Under the pieces are notes generated by a model. It had not been told where the DNA came from, ran no database searches, and saw nothing but the letters and a program-made list of their open reading frames with translations. A DNA stretch of 64,000 nucleotides from Bacteroidota bacterium (GTDB lineage Bacteria > Bacteroidota > Bacteroidia > 2-12-FULL-35-15), in the NCBI GenBank assembly GCA_947504725.1, contig CANNHN010000003.1:276945-340944 (forward strand), in the 5' to 3' direction. Made by a program: the position numbers and the translations under genes. Positions 63,096 through 64,000 of this stretch are shown here, piece after piece (the stretch's first letter is position 1; each line of letters opens with the position of its first letter).

Positions 63096-63560
63096 ATGAA
63101 AAATTACTCCAACTTTTTTTCTAAAGCCTTGCTTTTATTGGCTTTTGTCGCTCTAAGTGTAAATGCATTCGCTCAACAGGAAAAATTTCCTGCCGAATTT
63201 CATTATGATAACAAAGCTGGTAAGTTGGTTCTTGGCAACCAAGTGACATTAACTTTTCTTTTGTCGAAAATTAAAAATCAGGCTGATTACGAACTTTTAT
63301 ATGAGAAGTTTAGCAAACAGGACGGTATCAGAAAAGTAGTTATGTCGCCATTAGACGCTACAAATGGAACAGCAATTTGTTCTTTTACTTTTAACAACAA
63401 ACCTGAATTTCCTTTTAAACCTAGTTATTTGCAAAAGACATTCACTTATTTAGGTGTTCCAAGTGTATACTTTGATACAGATCTTGTTCAAACTGAAAAT
63501 ATTGCCATTTACATGGTTGGCAGAGAGAAGCAAGAATATCGCAAACAAAACGGTAAATAA
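63096..63560 (+). CDS. Small secreted protein, paralogue of the 44477 gene
   Basis: 154 residues from the ATG at 63096, which begins a clean signal peptide (MKNYSNFFSKALLLLAFVAL ... VNAFAQ); the track start 35 codons earlier overlaps the TMTC-like gene. VTLTFLLSKIKNQADYELLYEKF, CSFTF and LQKTFTYLGVPSVYFDTD align by eye with the 44477 protein. Both may be ferredoxin-like secreted domains; no catalytic residues are seen. It marks the right edge of the island. Confidence 0.7.
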   Translation: MKNYSNFFSKALLLLAFVALSVNAFAQQEKFPAEFHYDNKAGKLVLGNQVTLTFLLSKIKNQADYELLYEKFSKQDGIRKVVMSPLDATNGTAICSFTFNNKPEFPFKPSYLQKTFTYLGVPSVYFDTDLVQTENIAIYMVGREKQEYRKQNGK

Positions 63561-63603
63561 TTTACGATAATTTATAATTGATTAGAATATAAAACTTCCA
63601 CTT

Positions 63604-64000
63604 ATGAATAAAAAGCTACTTCTATTTTTATTGGTAATTACAATCCACTCAAATTCATTGTTTTCGCAAACATTCAGCGGAGCTGTTGGAGGGATACCTG
63701 ATACAGATGTTCAAACTTGTTTTCCTGTTACAGTTACTGGCTTGCCAGCGGGCTTAACAGCAGCAAATGGGTTAACGCAGGTTTGTATTAACATAACTCA
63801 TCCATATGTTTCTGATATTGATGTATGGTTGGTTTCTCCAAACGGTGGATCTATACTTTTAACTTCTTTTAACGGAGGCGCTGGAGCAAATTATGCTACT
63901 ACTTGTTTTACTGCTTCTGCAGGGACTTCTATCACAGCTGGTGCAGCTCCTTTTAACGGAACCTATCTTCCAGAAGGTTCTTGGGGATGTGTTAACAACG
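63604..64000 (+). CDS. Secreted protein with P/Homo B-like domain (runs off the window)
   Basis: Not in the ORF track because no stop is reached. The ATG at 63604 begins MNKKLLLFLLVITIHSN, a signal peptide ending near LFSQ. The visible ~130 residues include CINITHPYVSDIDVWLVSPNG and GTYLPEGSWG, the pattern of a proprotein-convertase P domain (jelly-roll), common in large T9SS surface proteins of Bacteroidota. The full product, probably a large surface protein with a C-terminal sorting domain, lies beyond the window. Confidence 0.8.
   Translation, partial: MNKKLLLFLLVITIHSNSLFSQTFSGAVGGIPDTDVQTCFPVTVTGLPAGLTAANGLTQVCINITHPYVSDIDVWLVSPNGGSILLTSFNGGAGANYATTCFTASAGTSITAGAAPFNGTYLPEGSWGCVNN

Overview
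The window is a low-GC stretch of a Bacteroidota chromosome, probably from the Flavobacteriia/Sphingobacteriia side of the phylum. The evidence is gldF-gldG gliding genes, type IX secretion (T9SS) C-terminal sorting domains on several secreted proteins, GH20/GH92 glycosidases, a PolX-type protein, a GH3-family enzyme, TPR-SpoIIE phosphatases and TAnnTTTG-like promoter elements. No rRNA, phage, transposase or CRISPR array was seen. Two tRNA genes are present.

Layout. 1-2462: a YeeE/YedE + DUF6691 sulfur-transport pair and a SoxB-like metallophosphatase. 2471-11627: a catabolic run (GH20, glycosylasparaginase, CutC, GH2 beta-mannosidase, GH92 alpha-mannosidase) whose activities together would dismantle high-mannose N-glycans down to asparagine. 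11681-14073: a frameshifted TPR-SpoIIE phosphatase tail-to-tail with a SiaC-like protein. 14147-44265: mostly housekeeping and secreted-protein genes (tRNA-Leu, tRNA-Gly, mutS, a TrmH methylase, folK, two deoxynucleoside kinases, polX, GH3, lysA-lysC, gldF-gldG-DUF4340, dnaN, a uvrD-type helicase). This part carries many short palindromic repeats, several of them inside or across genes.

44477-63560 is the accessory island and the most interesting part. On the plus strand, a fused MBOAT-SGNH membrane protein is followed by a carrier protein, an adenylation protein, a PltE-like acyl-CoA dehydrogenase and a PltA-like flavin halogenase. The adenylation pocket reads DLFYLALVCK by hand alignment, which is close to the L-proline code I recall for PltF-type ligases. 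That set is what makes (halo)pyrrole-2-carboxyl-S-carrier in pyoluteorin, clorobiocin and prodiginine pathways. Here it sits behind a DltB/DltD-like membrane acyltransferase. Three AspH-type 2-oxoglutarate hydroxylases follow, then a minus-strand operon of KAS III, a second carrier protein, KAS III, SDR, GT2 and GNAT. Two sulfotransferases lie upstream and a TMTC-like membrane TPR protein downstream. The island is flanked by two small secreted proteins that look like distant paralogues. I infer an undescribed system that builds a pyrrolyl (possibly halogenated) acyl group and attaches it to a cell-surface glycan or lipid.

A second theme is repeat invasion of genes. A 76-bp palindrome separates FolK from an in-frame deoxynucleoside kinase that lacks its own ATG ahead of the P-loop. 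A copy of the same palindrome is translated inside the GH3 protein. A different repeat is translated in MutS and LysA.
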